Assembly: GCF_032854445.1 (NCBI RefSeq)
Contig: NC_088295.1
Span: forward strand, 21,251,385 to 21,315,384
Reading direction: 5' to 3'
Length of the DNA stretch: 64,000 nucleotides
Source of the DNA: Liolophura sinensis
Lineage: Eukaryota > Mollusca > Polyplacophora > Chitonida > Chitonidae
Part shown: positions 13,953 to 26,548 of the stretch, in pieces
How the letters are laid out: each line of letters starts with the position of its first letter
Position numbering within the stretch: the first letter of the stretch is position 1
Made by a program: the position numbers and the translations under genes
Notes under the pieces: model-generated
What the model saw: the letters and a program-made list of their open reading frames with translations, nothing else
What the model was told of the DNA's origin: nothing
The model's database searches: none

Positions 13953-14221
13953 GTCAGAGGTCAAATCCTGTAACTCCTTACTGGTTGCCCATACATTATA
14001 CCTTTTCATTATTATTATACCTGATTAATAATCTTATTGATGTATTATGTGTCATAGCACAAACTCTGCCAACAAAACTTCAGGAGTAAATTCTTTGAAA
14101 GACAGATATAAACAAGATAAAATGTCACAGAATACAGTTATTTATATCCCAGAACTTGCACAGTGCCCAGTATTAAATTGTTTGCTGATTGTTAAATTAC
14201 CGATTTTGGGTTTTGTTTCAG

Positions 14222-14326
14222 ACTCCTCCTCAACAGATATGAAACAGAAGAAATGTCACAGAAGTTATAGTTTGGACAGACGGCGCCAGAGGAATTTGCA
14301 GAAGAGCAGTCGCTACCGTGACAAAT
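14222..14326 (+). CDS. internal coding exon 3 (basic, RSYSLD motif)
   Basis: The exon lies between TTTTGTTTCAG and a strong donor AAAT|GTGAGT. It is 105 nt with phase 1 on both sides, so skipping it would keep the frame. The peptide reads DSSSTDMKQKKCHRSYSLD, then RRRQRNLQKSSRYRDK. RSYSLD is a good basophilic kinase or 14-3-3 type motif, and the Arg/Lys cluster after it is strongly basic. The final T joins GT of the exon at 42056 to make Cys. The intron to exon 2 is only 269 bp, while the one downstream is 27.7 kb. Confidence 0.82.
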
Positions 14327-15063
14327 GTGAGTACATGAATTTGATTTTGCCATCTGGATTAGTCAGCTGAGAGTCTCAGATAGCCGTGCTGGTGTAGCAG
14401 TGAGTGTTTACTACCAAACTAGTAACTGATAGTCAATATATTCTCTGAGCAAATAATGAGGGTTAAATTGTTTCATGAGAAGCATTTATCAAATGGGTTT
14501 GTTCTGCATTTTGACTTCTAACTGACTATGCTGCCATGTGGACACATGTGTCTAAATGTTTGAACTTCCATTCACTCCACTTGGTGTGGATCAAGGGAAA
14601 CAACTCTTTCATGCTAACTCACTCCAGTCTGTGCATGTTACAGTACTCGTGCCACAAGACCTGATTTATTAACTCACACAGAAATGAGTTCACTCAGCGC
14701 ATATACATTGATTTCCAATCTCTGTAGCTTATTATGCCTCTCTCTTGAAAATGGGGAGTTCTGTAGCGATTGCTGTTCTGTCGAATAGTGGGTCTGTGGG
14801 TCTGGATTGCTTGTATCTTGAAAACTAATAAGAGGAAAATCATGAAATTTGCAGATTCCATTGACCTCAGATCAGATTATAAACCTAGCCTGATCGTGTT
14901 GTGTGCATGTTTTGCATAGTTATGATTTCCTTGAATCTGAATGATCATTGATTCCTGTGCAATGACTGCACTAAACATTGTCTTAGATCATGTGGAAAAA
15001 AGATCAGTTTTGGGTGTTTAGTGTGGCATATAAATTGTCTGAAATTAAGCTTGTTATTGCCCA

Positions 15064-15332
15064 TTCTTCCAAAGATTTATTTATTTATTTGATTGGTGTT
15101 TTACGCCGTACCCAAGAATATTTCACTTATACGACGACAGCCAGCATTATGGTGGGTGGAAACCCATGACCATCCGCAGGTTGCTGGCAGACCTTCCCAC
15201 TTACGGCCAGAGACGAAGCCAGCATGAGCTGGATTTGAATTCACAGCGACCGCATTGGTGAGAGACTCCTGAGTCATTACACTGCGCTAATGCGCTAACC
15301 AACTGAGCCATGGAGGCCCCTTCTTCCAAAGA
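15064..15332 (-). repeat. full-length SINE, copy 3, perfect 12-bp target-site duplication
   Basis: Inverted copy, body 15076-15320. It begins with the tail complement (TTTATTTATTTATTTGATTGG), passes the core, and ends with the tRNA-like head complement (CCAACTGAGCCATGGAGG). TTCTTCCAAAGA occurs exactly at 15064-15075 and 15321-15332. The complete duplication suggests a fairly recent insertion. The minus-strand open frame across it is the SINE itself. Confidence 0.93.
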
Positions 15333-16165
15333 GGAAGAATTATAAAACTGACATTTTACATTGAGTACATATATTTTGTATTGGTGCATATTTTGGGGCT
15401 GTCATATTGATTTTCATGCATAAGTTTGGGTCTGTGAGTAAGCTTTTCTGCAATGTGTTCATACATGGATGAATCTAGAAAACTGACAGGTTTGGTGGGC
15501 ATTGATACTCATAGTCTTTGATTGTATTTCCACTTGTTTAAAATTCGCATTAAAATTAGTAGCCTATTGTGTCTACTGGCAATCAGTTTTGACATTGTTG
15601 AATAATGCATTAAGCCCATTTCTTGCATGTGTGAAAATTTTATCAATAAATTTTTCACGCAGTGGGACTAGTGCATTACTTCACAAAGCAAGTTATTAGC
15701 CTATTATATATAATCTCTGTGGCTGATATGGAATTTTATATGTAGAGGATAATGGGTTTGTTTGTTCTAACACAGAAATGCTTGTTGATCTCTGCATTTG
15801 ATGTAGTATCATGTTGATAAAATTACCAAGTGATGGGGAAAGATAGTGAGGCCCGGAACCATCCACCAGCCATCTAGCAACCATCCAGCACTAGTGATTT
15901 TAATGATTTACCAAGGTTTTTCTTATCACCCCAGCACTATGTATGACATAATCACAATCGTTGGCGTTCATGCATTATGATCTTGCTAGCCATTGCCCTT
16001 TCATAAAGTCTTGTAAAAGGTGTGTATCAAGAAGAAAAAGATGAGCTTATTGTCTACTTTCTCAGCCACTTAGATGAATGGCTTTGTTTCTGAATAGCAA
16101 ATGAGGCCACTCTATTGATTTTCCTGCAAAACTGGGCAGTGTATTCTAAAATCTTATTATTCCTA

Positions 16166-16229
16166 ATGGCATGGTCCTATGGGGGGATTAATAAAGACAG
16201 GCGTTGGAGTCAGAAGAAGTTGATATCTG
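16166..16229 (+). CDS. possible alternative first exon (weak)
   Basis: An ATG at 16166 opens MAWSYGGINKDRRWSQKKLIS and reaches a moderate donor CTGG|GTGAGG... read as exon end 16229, GT at 16230. The phase is 1, which would join the exon at 42056 to give Gly followed by PAWRFDDD. The frame stays open downstream to 16312. The RRWSQ motif matches the basophilic style of the other exons. Against it, the Kozak context is poor (C at -3), the donor is not the best, and a second possible donor at 16267 has the wrong phase for the next exon. This is a lead rather than a firm call. Confidence 0.25.
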
Positions 16230-17254
16230 GTGAGGAAGATAGGAGTGATTATGAGGCGTTAGCATGGTACGTCTCCATCCTGGTGAGACTGCGTGAGCCA
16301 GCCTGGTGGTAGCGTCTGGCGCGCTGGGACTCGCCAAGGCCAGCTGTCAGACAAACGCATAAGACACATGATGAATAGATATCAAATACTGCTGTATGAT
16401 GATGATGATGGAGACTTCTTGTGCACTAGCCAAGACATGATGATGTACATATATATATATGGCGGGGGACAGGACACAACATATCTCTATCTGTATGTCA
16501 TCTCTGGAGGAAACAGCTTACAGCATATATCTCGCTATCAGCCCTCTGATGGGTTGCGTGTATGGAGGCTTTGTTATTACATTTGTAGATACAGACAAGC
16601 CGTATTTACAATGTGTATGTAGACAAACATATACACAGTAAAAACGTTTTAAGAATGATTTTAGTTATCAACTAGTGATTTAAATTCAGTCTGAATGTGG
16701 GCAAAAGTTTGCGGGTATAGTACATGTCACACTCCATTCCAAATATTTTTGACTGTTCATTGACAATATCTAGAGGTTGCATGTGGTCAGTTCTGATTGT
16801 TAAGTTTATAGATGTCAGACATTGAACTGTGACACAGAGTTTTAGTTGTAGGTATTTATACTGGTTATGAATGAAAGTTACATTTGACCGATATATATGT
16901 ACGCATCATATTGATTCTTGCACAAGATTACTGCTGCAAGATTTGGCTGGAGAAAATTTGCAACAGCTGAAATGACAAGTGTTGTGCCCTATAGCAATAG
17001 AGAAGATTGAGAGGAAGTTTACAGAGCTGAGTTATGATAGTTTATGTCTGGCAGCTGGTAAATATGTGCCATTAAGGTGGGTTAGTGTGATGAGTGCTTG
17101 ACAGCAGGCTGGTGAAGTAGACTGATATCTTAGTTGCAAAGTTGTTATATTGTTTCTGATCTGCATTTGGATTTGAGAATGCGTAAACATTCTCTATTTT
17201 TACAGTATGGTTATGAACTGGTTATTGAGCCTTTGATAACTGTGAGGGTGTGCC

Positions 17255-17538
17255 GTAGTCATGGGTTCCCCATGACCTCTGCCTGGTTTCCTCCCACCAT
17301 AATGCAAGAGCCCATCATAGAAGTGAAATATTCTTAGTTACACGCTTACTCAGTGAAAGGATAAATGTTTGCACAGCCAAACAAAGGGAGATGACCCAGT
17401 TAACTGAGGATACTGGGATATACACGTCACTCACATGACTGTTGCTCTCCAATGAAAACTGGAGTATTTGGTCTGATATGGGATAATTTTGTGGATGACT
17501 TAAAACACTGATCAAATAAGTAAATGAATAAATAAATG
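17255..17538 (+). repeat. truncated SINE interrupted by an inserted segment
   Basis: The part 17255-17336 matches the SINE core (CATGGGTTCCCC, CTCCCACCATAATGC, GAAGTGAAATATTCTTA). The tail part 17493-17538 reads GACTTAAAACACTGATCAAATAAG and AATAAATAAAT. About 156 bp of unrelated sequence separates them. The tRNA-like head is missing. Confidence 0.65.
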
Positions 17539-18120
17539 TACTGCCCAAGTTAGCTTGTAAACATGTCTAAAATTTCATGTACAAGACTGGTGACAAATTA
17601 AAACTGTCAAAGTGTCAAAAAATGTACAAAGAGATTGAGAATGCCATTTGAAAGAATTGATCTTTGCCAAATCTGTGTTCTCTTTGTCACTTAATTATTC
17701 AACTATACAGCCACTAAACATAGATGGATGCAATGTAAGTATGCTGTACCATTATCATATATTTCAATAGTTTCCCAGTAGAGCTGTCCCTATGGGCTGT
17801 ATAGTAGGATATAGACCCAGCTCTTATGGTTAGATCTCGTTGAAATACCCAATAACAAGTATCTTCAGTTTTGTCTGAACACGGTATTAGGAACTGCCAT
17901 TGTCTTAAGCTAATCAGGAAGACATACTCACAGTGACCCTTTCAGCACAAATATTAAAAGTTTCTAGTTACATGTTGTTGTTAGCTGGTAGACCCTGGAC
18001 TTCCACAACACAAGGTTTTAACCCTGCCTATTTACTGCACTACTACTGATTGAGTTTATGACTGTCCAACAAAGGAAGTATTCAACAAAATGTGGATTAA
18101 TGCATTTAATCTTCACTGTT

Positions 18121-18178
18121 GTATAAGTGAAATATCCTTGAACAAGGCATTAAACCCCAGTAAAATAAAATAGATAAA
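18121..18178 (+). repeat. SINE 3'-end remnant
   Basis: GTATAAGTGAAATATCCTTG, then a degenerate GGCATTAAACCCCAGTAAAATAAAATAG. It matches the family's last 60 bp. Head and most of the core are absent. Confidence 0.55.
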
Positions 18179-19461
18179 CCCATCTGGTTTGTTACTATCT
18201 ATATGTATGAATCAGTGATATGTACAACAACATCTAGCTATAACCAACCCACACAGTACCGATCATTCTATGGGAAAAAGTTTACAGTGAATAGTTTAGG
18301 ATTTTCTACAAGAGTTGGTTTAATTGCATTGTCAGCTTCATAATTTTAATGAAAAGATTAAATAGTATCATTATATGGTTTTAGGGTGATACTACAACTA
18401 TCACAGCCAGCAGCATTTAACCACAGTGACCTGGTATGTTCCGGTACCATTTATAATGATTGCCAAGTTCAAAAAAGGATGCAGACCTTGATTTGACCTC
18501 TAATCAGATTAGTTCAGAGAATCAATTCTCCATAAAAGTGTTTCCAAGAAGGGTTTAACTGTCTGCAGGGTGGTCAGCACCATTTTGACCTAGATTCTCT
18601 TAAAAACTTGATTGATTATTTTCTGTTCTGGGATCTCTGAATTGTTGATGGTTGTGGTTGATGGTTGAATAGAATGCTAAATACATGTAGAGAAGGAAAC
18701 AAAATTTGCCCGACACGTTGAGAATCAGTGATGGAATCTCAATCAATACAACTCAAATATTCATCGTCTTTCACATGTGAAATAATCCTGTTCAAAATGT
18801 AGATTTTTTGTATAGTAGTAATGAAAGGCGTGAACATATTTATCACATTTACTTTGATAAATTACAAATTTCCAATCTTTGTTACCCTCCAAAAATATCA
18901 TCCTTTCATTCATGGTTACCTTGATTTCTGAACTGATCCATGAATTATTCATTATGTGTATAAATGAATGAGATGTATGAGATGTTGTGTACATGTTCAC
19001 CCTGAATTGTGTTGTTACATGCTGACTGCAGGTCATCTTAACATAGATGCACATGATGCTTTTTCATAGGAGCCTTCTGTAATACCTGAGCTCTGTTGCA
19101 GCCCTTGACATAATCATGTTTGGATGGAATAAATGGTAAACTGAAAAAATCGGCTGATTGGTTGTGTGGAGTTGGTATTGGCAGTTGATCCCAGCAGCTT
19201 GTCTGACTGGCAGAAGCTGATGGACTATGGTCCCTGGCCTGTAGCCTGTTGAGGACACAGTAAGCCATTTATCTGCGCAGGGGAAACTTGTCTTAGTCAG
19301 GGCTATGGACCTGTATAAAGAGTTGACTGTAACCCAGTTCAATAATTCATCTTTAATTGCACACCAATGCCAGTTGTATAGGTCTCACGTGGTCAATACA
19401 TAGCCTTTGTTCTAATTGGTGCTGTTTACCCGTCTCTTAGTGTATATGTGGCCATGAACAC

Positions 19462-19657
19462 TGACATTCATGTTCATGTATTGTGACATTCATGTTCATG
19501 TACTGTCACATCCATGTTCATGTACTGTCACACCCATGTTCATGTATTTGACATCCATGTTCATGTATTGTGACATCCATGTTCATGTATTATGACATAC
19601 ATGTTCATGTATTGTGACATCCATGTTCATGTATTGTGACATCCATGTTCATGTAAC
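19462..19657. repeat. minisatellite, nine 22-bp units
   Basis: The unit TGACATCCATGTTCATGTAT plus TG is repeated about nine times with small changes (CACAT or GACAT start, one unit short by a base). CATGTTCATG is kept in every unit. It is intronic, with no coding role visible. Confidence 0.93.
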
Positions 19658-22600
19658 TGGGTATGCATCTGAGCATTTGAGTATCTGGCCTCCAGAACAA
19701 ATAACCTCGTATCAAAACAGCATTGAAGGCCAGATACTTCAATGGTCTTTGAGCAAATTGCCATGATTGGATGAAAAAAATGTATGTATTTTTTTAAAAG
19801 TTCTCTGTTGCATAAACATTCTAGTTTACTCATGATGATTGTTTTCCAAACTAAATGTTTATTTCAGGTAATATTATAAAAAAATTACTTGATTTTTTCA
19901 ATTTTGCAGAATAATCAATGTTAAGTCAATTTTGTAATGATTTCTCCAGAGAATTTTACAACAAAGAAATATTATGAGATCAAATCTGCTCATGTTGATG
20001 TGGAGCAAGCTTGTACATGGGAGAGCAAATATTGTTTTTAGAATATCCAGTAATTAGAAGACTTCTCAATCCATCATTCCAAGAAAAAACCTTAATTATA
20101 CCCTTTGTACGATGGCCTGGTGACTGATGGAGATTTTGAAGTATACTGGGGCAAAGAGGTGACAATTGTTTCAGTCAAACCTGGCTTTACCCAGATGGCT
20201 CTGTGTTGCCCTATGGTGCCTCCATACAATAACAGTTCACTAGGATAACATTGAACAATCTATAACCAATGTAAACCTAGCCTGCAGCAAACTTCCTGGT
20301 GCCCGGTCAATAGTCCAGTCTCAGAACTTAAGCAAGAATCTCATATTGCCTGAATATTTGCATATTCATGTGTGTGCTGCCGGTATTCTGTGAGTATTCT
20401 GTATAGGGACATGCTTGGTACAAGGATATATGGACTGATCCTATCTAATCTGTCCCTAGCGTCTTCACCCGATATCTCCTGTATATTAAAATGTTACAAA
20501 AAAAGGGCCTCCTTCCTAATATTTTTATTCCAGTGTTCTTGTATGCTTTTAGGAATAAATATAATTGCTTTTCTGGTAACACAAACTAGTTTATGTTACA
20601 TACACATATATACATCTATGTTCTGAATCAGCTTTATGCCTTTTGCTTACACTTCAATCCTCTTGGCACACTTTCTATCATTATAGAATGATATTAATGT
20701 TATCAATTTTAGTCACTGTTTCCAATAAAGATGTTAAAGTGGATTTATTGTTCAGCTCATTACTACCTATGTGTAGGTCTGCACATGTACAGACTGTATT
20801 TGGTTCAGAACTACACATAGGAAAATAGTGTATCAAGTTTGCGAAATTGATTAAATGTTTACTTTGCAAAGGTTAGGCAAGTGAAAGTGGCAGCTGTGCT
20901 GTAAATGTATTAAGTAGACTGACATGTATGGAGACTGAGCCATTCATGTGGCTGGTGTGTAGTGATGTGACGTGATGTGATGCTTGCTTGCTGAAATACA
21001 CCTTCCTATGCTGACAACCTTATCCACACTGCTGACCTTCTAATACTAGTTCCTTTTGACATTCCATAACCTTCTGTTTAACCCTACATTGTTGATATTT
21101 GATAATGAAGATAATTACTTGCTCTGACCTTACTGTGGTAACAGCTAGTGGATGGGTTTGATGTAACTCAATGCTAGTTGTGTTTTATCAGTCCTCTGTG
21201 ATCAAGCTCTTGTCTAGGAGCTGTGTCATGCCTATGCTGGAAGTTCAAATCCACGAAGTTTCCACATTGGTTGTGTGATTATGGACAGTAATTTTCTGTA
21301 CTTAATCGTGTGATCTTACAAATATATGGATGATTTGATTTTGTTGCTGTGTTGTCTCCGCGATAAAAGTTGAACTGAGTTACAGGGTGGATGTTAACAT
21401 TATTGTAATTTTTCAACCTTTTGGCAAGTTTGTAAGTGTTTATTCAAGCATATTATGAAGGTATTATTATGTATTGACTGATAAAAGTATACTTTCTGTG
21501 AAACCCTGAAACTGGCCAATCCAAAAATGTATTTTTGTCTCCAAAATCAAATTGAATTGTGGATAAATTGCACTGAAAGTTGCTTTTTCTAATGTAAAAA
21601 GGTTGAGGAATTAGGGTATGTACATAAAGTTGTGGAAATAAATAATGTGTTATCAAATGACTGAAATACTAGGCTAAGCTCAATATTGCTCATGAATTTT
21701 GTTGTATTAAGAGTTGATCACTGAGATAATAGTGGTGTGAGTAACAGTGGGTGTGACATGTATCTGAGGATATGCTGTGATTGTAGTGGGACCTGTGTGA
21801 GCTGACATTCTCCACCCAGACCTGTGTGTGTACAAAAACCCAAATGACATAGTCTGGGTTATATTGCAAGCAGAATTGGGTAGCTATCAAAGATAATTTT
21901 TTCTGAATTGTTTTCTATTGTTTACTGAGTTGACCTTGTTGTTTTATAGAGCCTATTATCAGCTGGGTAAACTTAGCAGAGACTTTTGGGCAAGCTGTAC
22001 GTATTTCATTATGATAGCAACCCTTTCTCCATTTTGCCGCAAAATGTGATAATGAAAGTTGGAAGTCGTATTTTTGTAACCAAGTGTATTAGGTAGTGGT
22101 TTGATGTTCAGTGTGGAGGTTTTCACTCCTTGAAAACAATCTTGTTCACATGGACTTGTACAGATACGTATACTTGCCACCCATGGTATTATTGAGATGT
22201 TTAGAAGGATAATAGCAAATATTTTGGCAGGTAGGTTCTTATATATTCTATATGACTTGCTTATTTGTTTTAGGTGACTTGTTCTTTGAAAATAAAATTA
22301 TACATAAAACATTTATTTTTGATCAAAAATTAGCAGGAGGTCTGAATTTATTTTGAGATAGGTTCCCAAAAATGCTTGATACTTTTAGTATCTTTTGCAC
22401 AGGAAGCAAATATCAGGCTGAACTTAACTTGATTTTGGGTAAAAGGTTTAAATCTTGAGAGTGATTATTGATTACTAATATAATAATTACAAGGGTAATT
22501 TTATCTGCTGGTGTTTGTATCACTGATAGCCAATAGAGAAATGTTTAGTGAAAACCTCACCTCAACTCATTGTTTACCTGCTATCGGCCTAATCTGTAGG

Positions 22601-23993
22601 CATCAATTAAGTCATATCTATTTTGGTCTGGAACAACCTGAGATCTCTTCATCCTCCTGCTAAAAATGGATTCCTCTGCAGGGGTGTGGGAAATGCCGGA
22701 AACCAATATTATTCAGTCACACAAATAATAATTGACAGATGTTTTGACAGTATTTGATTTGTCATTTGGCGATACCGTAGTATAGCTCTCTTTTTCCCTA
22801 AATAGAATCATGTTAATTTCTTCCATTGAGTTTTGCAAATATGCCATCATCCCAAGTTTAGACTAATGTGTGAAACTGTTTTTGATTGGATTTGTTCAGT
22901 AAAAGATCTGGTCTAACTAAAGCACTTAACCCACCCACAAGTGCATTTTAATAGAATATAGAAATACAATATGTATTTGTAAATAAGATTTTTGTGTTGT
23001 TTTGTTCTAAAAGCTTTATTCACATATGTCATGAAATGTTGAATTGTTGCATGAAATGTTTGTGATTGTGATAAGCCATTATTTCTGGCAGAAAAATAGT
23101 ATTTATTTAGCTTTTCTGTTCAATGCATTCTTTCACACCATGATAGAATCTGTGTGGTTGGTCAGCTTGAATGGCACAGTTATGTTTTCAATTTGAGTTT
23201 AGTGTGGTTTTTAAGGGCCAAAAGAATAGATATATGTAAAGAGTTAATTTACTTAAGTTGCACAGACCGCTCTGTAGTACTTTCTAACTCTGTAGTGCTG
23301 TAGTCTATAGAACAGCTTTAATTCTTCCTAATCACGAGGCTTCAGAACAGATGGCGAACAGTAAATATCAAGAGCATTCTAGAAACTTCACTCTATCATT
23401 GAGTCTCTTATATTTAAATGTATGTTGGTTTTAGTAAAGATGTATCTGGTTGTACAAGAACTGTTATCGTCTGAAATAGTTTGTCCAAGGGAATTTGAAA
23501 ACGTACCAAGCTTGTCCTACTTTACCAGATATTTGATTTTTACTTATCAAAGTATTCTCTTAATGAATGGATCTGACAAACAAAAAAAAAAAGAAAAAAG
23601 AACAATGAATACCTTGAGAGTTATATTTTGGTGTGATTTCCACATGAAATAGTTCTGTTTGTGGAAGATTTATGCCATTATGACTATCTTTTTATACACA
23701 TGTATAAAAACTGTTCGTTTGACCTGCTGTGATGAGTTTTATGTATAATGGGACAGACGCTTGGTTTGATCTCCAATACAAAGCCTATCCCGCCCAGCCT
23801 TGCCAGACTTTTATCTGTTTTACTATGTTTCAATCTTATGATGCACTTATATGATGTTTTTTTTATGGACACTGGGTTTGCTATATAGATAAATACTAAG
23901 ATCATCTTAAATTCTTTAGGCAGTCCAATTGAAATTTTGACTAGACAAGGCCACCACAAATTTATTTTGTCCCCACACATTTTGTTGTCTGAT

Positions 23994-24568
23994 TTAAAGG
24001 AGAAGAAAACTTATAACAATGACGCTATAGATTGAAAAGAGCATATTTTTTTTCTATCTGGTGGTGCCTGCTGCATAATTTTGTGATTTTTCATCACCAT
24101 ACACGTAAAGTCTAAAAATGGCAAAGCTGGCATAAATCGCTGAGTCCATTGTGTCCTCCACCTTTAACACCCTGTAACTTATGCTGGGGTGTGTTGCTTC
24201 TCAGCCATTGAGAGTCATTAAAACTGCCGGCTTGTTTGTGTAAACTCGGAACCTACGTCCAACATTCCGGTTTCTCCATCCTCAAGCGGAAAACGAAGTG
24301 TACTGTTCGCTTCCTTATGGGAAGAAGAGTTCTGCCGAAAATGTATGGACTGCACTTCGGCAGTTTCTGACGGCAATCCTCCTCCTAACACAAAAGACTT
24401 CAGGACTAGTTCATTGGCAAAATGGAGTCTCCCACAGCAGATTTTGGTGCTGACATTATTCATAATTTATCAACTTGAGGTAGAATTTTTTTATGGCTTG
24501 CACCTGCAAGAAAATGCATACTCTTTTCAATGGTATTTGATTGATATTTCAATTTTCTTCTCCTTCAA
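23994..24568. mobile_element. MITE-like element, copy 2
   Basis: The left end is TTAAAGGAGAAGAAAACTT; the right end on the other strand is TTGAAGGAGAAGAAAATTG. Both arms share ATTGAAAAGAG some 25-30 bp further in. Length is 575 bp, close to the 558 bp of the copy at 10659. An internal CTCCACCTTTAA at 24155-24166 resembles the right end of that copy, so the element may be a composite or a nested insertion. The inner part is richer in GC and holds an 81-codon minus-strand frame that I do not consider a gene. Confidence 0.6.
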
Positions 24569-24852
24569 TTTTGGAAATAAATGATGTGAAAGTTTTGCTG
24601 TTATAATACAACACAGGCTAAATTGAGTTTGTTGGAAAAGGGTTATTTTTTGTGTGGCTGTACGGGCAAGCACTTTTTATTAGAGCCATTGATTTCTTTG
24701 TCTTCCACTCTTGATTTCTTGGTAAACTATGGAGTAGTCAATACATTTATACTGCACAAAAAAACCCCAAAAGCCTCAACTTGCTTAAAATGGTGTTGAC
24801 GGCTCAGTGTATCAAAAATGCCTCAACCATAACAACTGCTTTATTCATTTTA

Positions 24853-25101
24853 TGTATTTATTTCATTTGGGTTTATGCTATATTTAAGAATATATCACTT
24901 ACGCGAGAGTGGCCAACATTTTGGTGGGATGAAACCGTGGACATCCCATGGGATAACCAAAACATCTGCAAGGTACTGGCAGACCTTCCTGCTAATGATT
25001 AGAGAGGAAGCCAGTCTCACCTGGACTTGAACCACATTGATGAGAGGCACCAAAATCAATGTGCTGCACTAGCTAGTTACTAGCTCGCCCATGGATCTCC
25101 T
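24853..25101 (-). repeat. diverged inverted SINE, copy 4
   Basis: Recognisable in reverse: tail-like TATGTATTTATTTCATTTGG, the core complement (AATATATCACTTACGCGAG, CATTTTGGTGGGATGAAACC, GGTACTGGCAGACCTTCC), the B-box complement CTGGACTTGAACC, and a head complement near 25086-25101. It is strongly diverged, with no flanking duplication seen. Confidence 0.8.
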
Positions 25102-25705
25102 GCCTTGTTCAAAATCATTTTTTTTTGTGTGTGAGAAATGTTTTACTGCTAACATGGTATCACTGTAGTGAAGAGCTGTTAATATATTTACACAGGTAAA
25201 CTATGCATGCATACTGAACGCACTGTTGTCAACAGTATGAAATTCTGGTTAAGGCTTTTATAATGTGAATAACATGCACTTTCCATGTATGATATTTTTA
25301 GCACACAGCCTTGAATATTACTTCTCTTTTTATCCTAGAGGGTTTGAATAAACATTTTTTTTTTTCAAAATGGTTTCATGTAATGATTTATGGCCACAGA
25401 ATGGGATGTGTGGGTGCATATGTACATGTATGTGTTATTTCTACTATGTGGACTTCGGTGGGTGGTGTCTTACCCTTTCACTAGACTAGGTAAATGAGTG
25501 CACAGTGAAGTATGTGTTTAACACCTTTGTATTGAGCCATTTACCTCAGCAGTGCTAGTTTGTTGCTAGTTGACTGAATAGGGAAGCAGGTAGTGATAGT
25601 GTAAGATGCAGGCAAGTTGCTAGTGTCAGTGTGTGACCACTGGCATCAGCAGTGTGTCTGCGCATCTCTGCACGGATTGGTATCTAGACATCCAACAGGC
25701 TGGTA

Positions 25706-26119
25706 TTGACTGGAATACCGCCCAGCCACTATCTGTCTGCATTCTGTTCACCACCGCAGGTGGCCTGTAAACCAGTTGCAAGCCTCTCATTCAAGTCTTG
25801 CTCCAGATTGCAAATAATTATTCCTTGCTTCATTGGTTGTCAAGGAGACTGCGACTGGTCATATGAAGTGGTGCCGGCAGAAAAAGTCATTGATGGAGAT
25901 GCCGCTTTCTGCTGCGATACACCATTGACATTGGCACTCAGTGCACACAGTGCCATTTCCTGTGGGTGGCTGCTGGAGGTACAGCCTGAACCCGCCAACC
26001 TCATTGCTTTCACATCAGCAGAGTACCTGTATGGTGCAGTGTTGTGGCTGTGTACCGATAGCCAGATGATGTGTTACTCTGCCAGCTTAGGACCCAGTGC
26101 TCCAGTGGATATTACTTGA
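25706..26119 (+). other. 137-codon open frame of unknown meaning
   Basis: Starts MTGIPPSHYLSAFCS and ends with TGA at 26117. It is long for this AT content and locally GC-richer, Cys-rich and without any recognised motif. It has no obvious splice link to the gene. It lies just upstream of the internal TATA box, so the composition may reflect promoter DNA rather than coding. A second gene or an exon cannot be excluded. Confidence 0.2.
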
Positions 26120-26239
26120 AATGCTGCTTGTAGTGGACAATGAAAGGGAAAATCAATTCACACCTACATTACATGATCCAAGTTGGACATTGTGTGGGAG
26201 TCCCTTAGCAAGGACACAGTGACAGGTGTTTTGGGACGG

Positions 26240-26250
26240 TATATATATAA
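26240..26250 (+). promoter_or_regulatory. TATA box of the internal promoter
   Basis: The sequence TATATATATAA sits about 80-90 bp before the ATG at 26328. A start-like TTCAGA lies 30-40 bp downstream, near 26278. The position fits a core promoter for the alternative first exon. AT-rich runs are common here, so transcript 5' ends would be needed for proof. Confidence 0.4.
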
Positions 26251-26327
26251 TTCCACAATCATCAAGAGCTGTTTTGTTCAGAGGCTTACAATTGTAAGCA
26301 TTCCTAAAGTGAGCCCATCAGGCTGTC

Positions 26328-26472
26328 ATGATGCTTCAGAGAAGGACCAAGATGCAGGACCTGAGGAGGGCAGCTTCCTGGAAGCCAAAGAAGGGCAAAC
26401 ATCCCCCAGTTCAGAGGAGCAAAAGTGAAGCTGATCAGGCAGGGGATTACTACACACAACAAGTTGCTCCTC
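26328..26472 (+). CDS. candidate alternative first exon with its own promoter
   Basis: ATG codons at 26328 and 26331 open a frame reading MMLQRRTKMQDLRRAASW, then KPKKGKHPPVQRSKSEA and DQAGDYYTQQVAP. It ends at a strong donor (CTC|GTAAGT) in phase 1. The final C plus GT of the exon at 42056 gives Arg, so this N-terminus continues directly into PAWRFDDD. An in-frame TGA at 26310 closes the frame upstream. The only acceptor with a suitable phase (GAG at 26311-26313) is poor, which favours a first exon. A TATA box lies about 85 bp before the ATG. RRAASW and RSKSEA are basophilic phosphorylation-type motifs, like those in the main chain. Function unknown. Confidence 0.62.
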
Positions 26473-26548
26473 GTAAGTTACAAAATGTACATGTGCACAT
26501 GTAACTCCTTCTCCCTCATTATTCTTCCCATAAAACAAGATGTTCACA

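Noticed and set aside
24218-24463. 81-codon minus-strand frame
   Set aside because: Lies inside the MITE-like element, with no motif or neighbour support.
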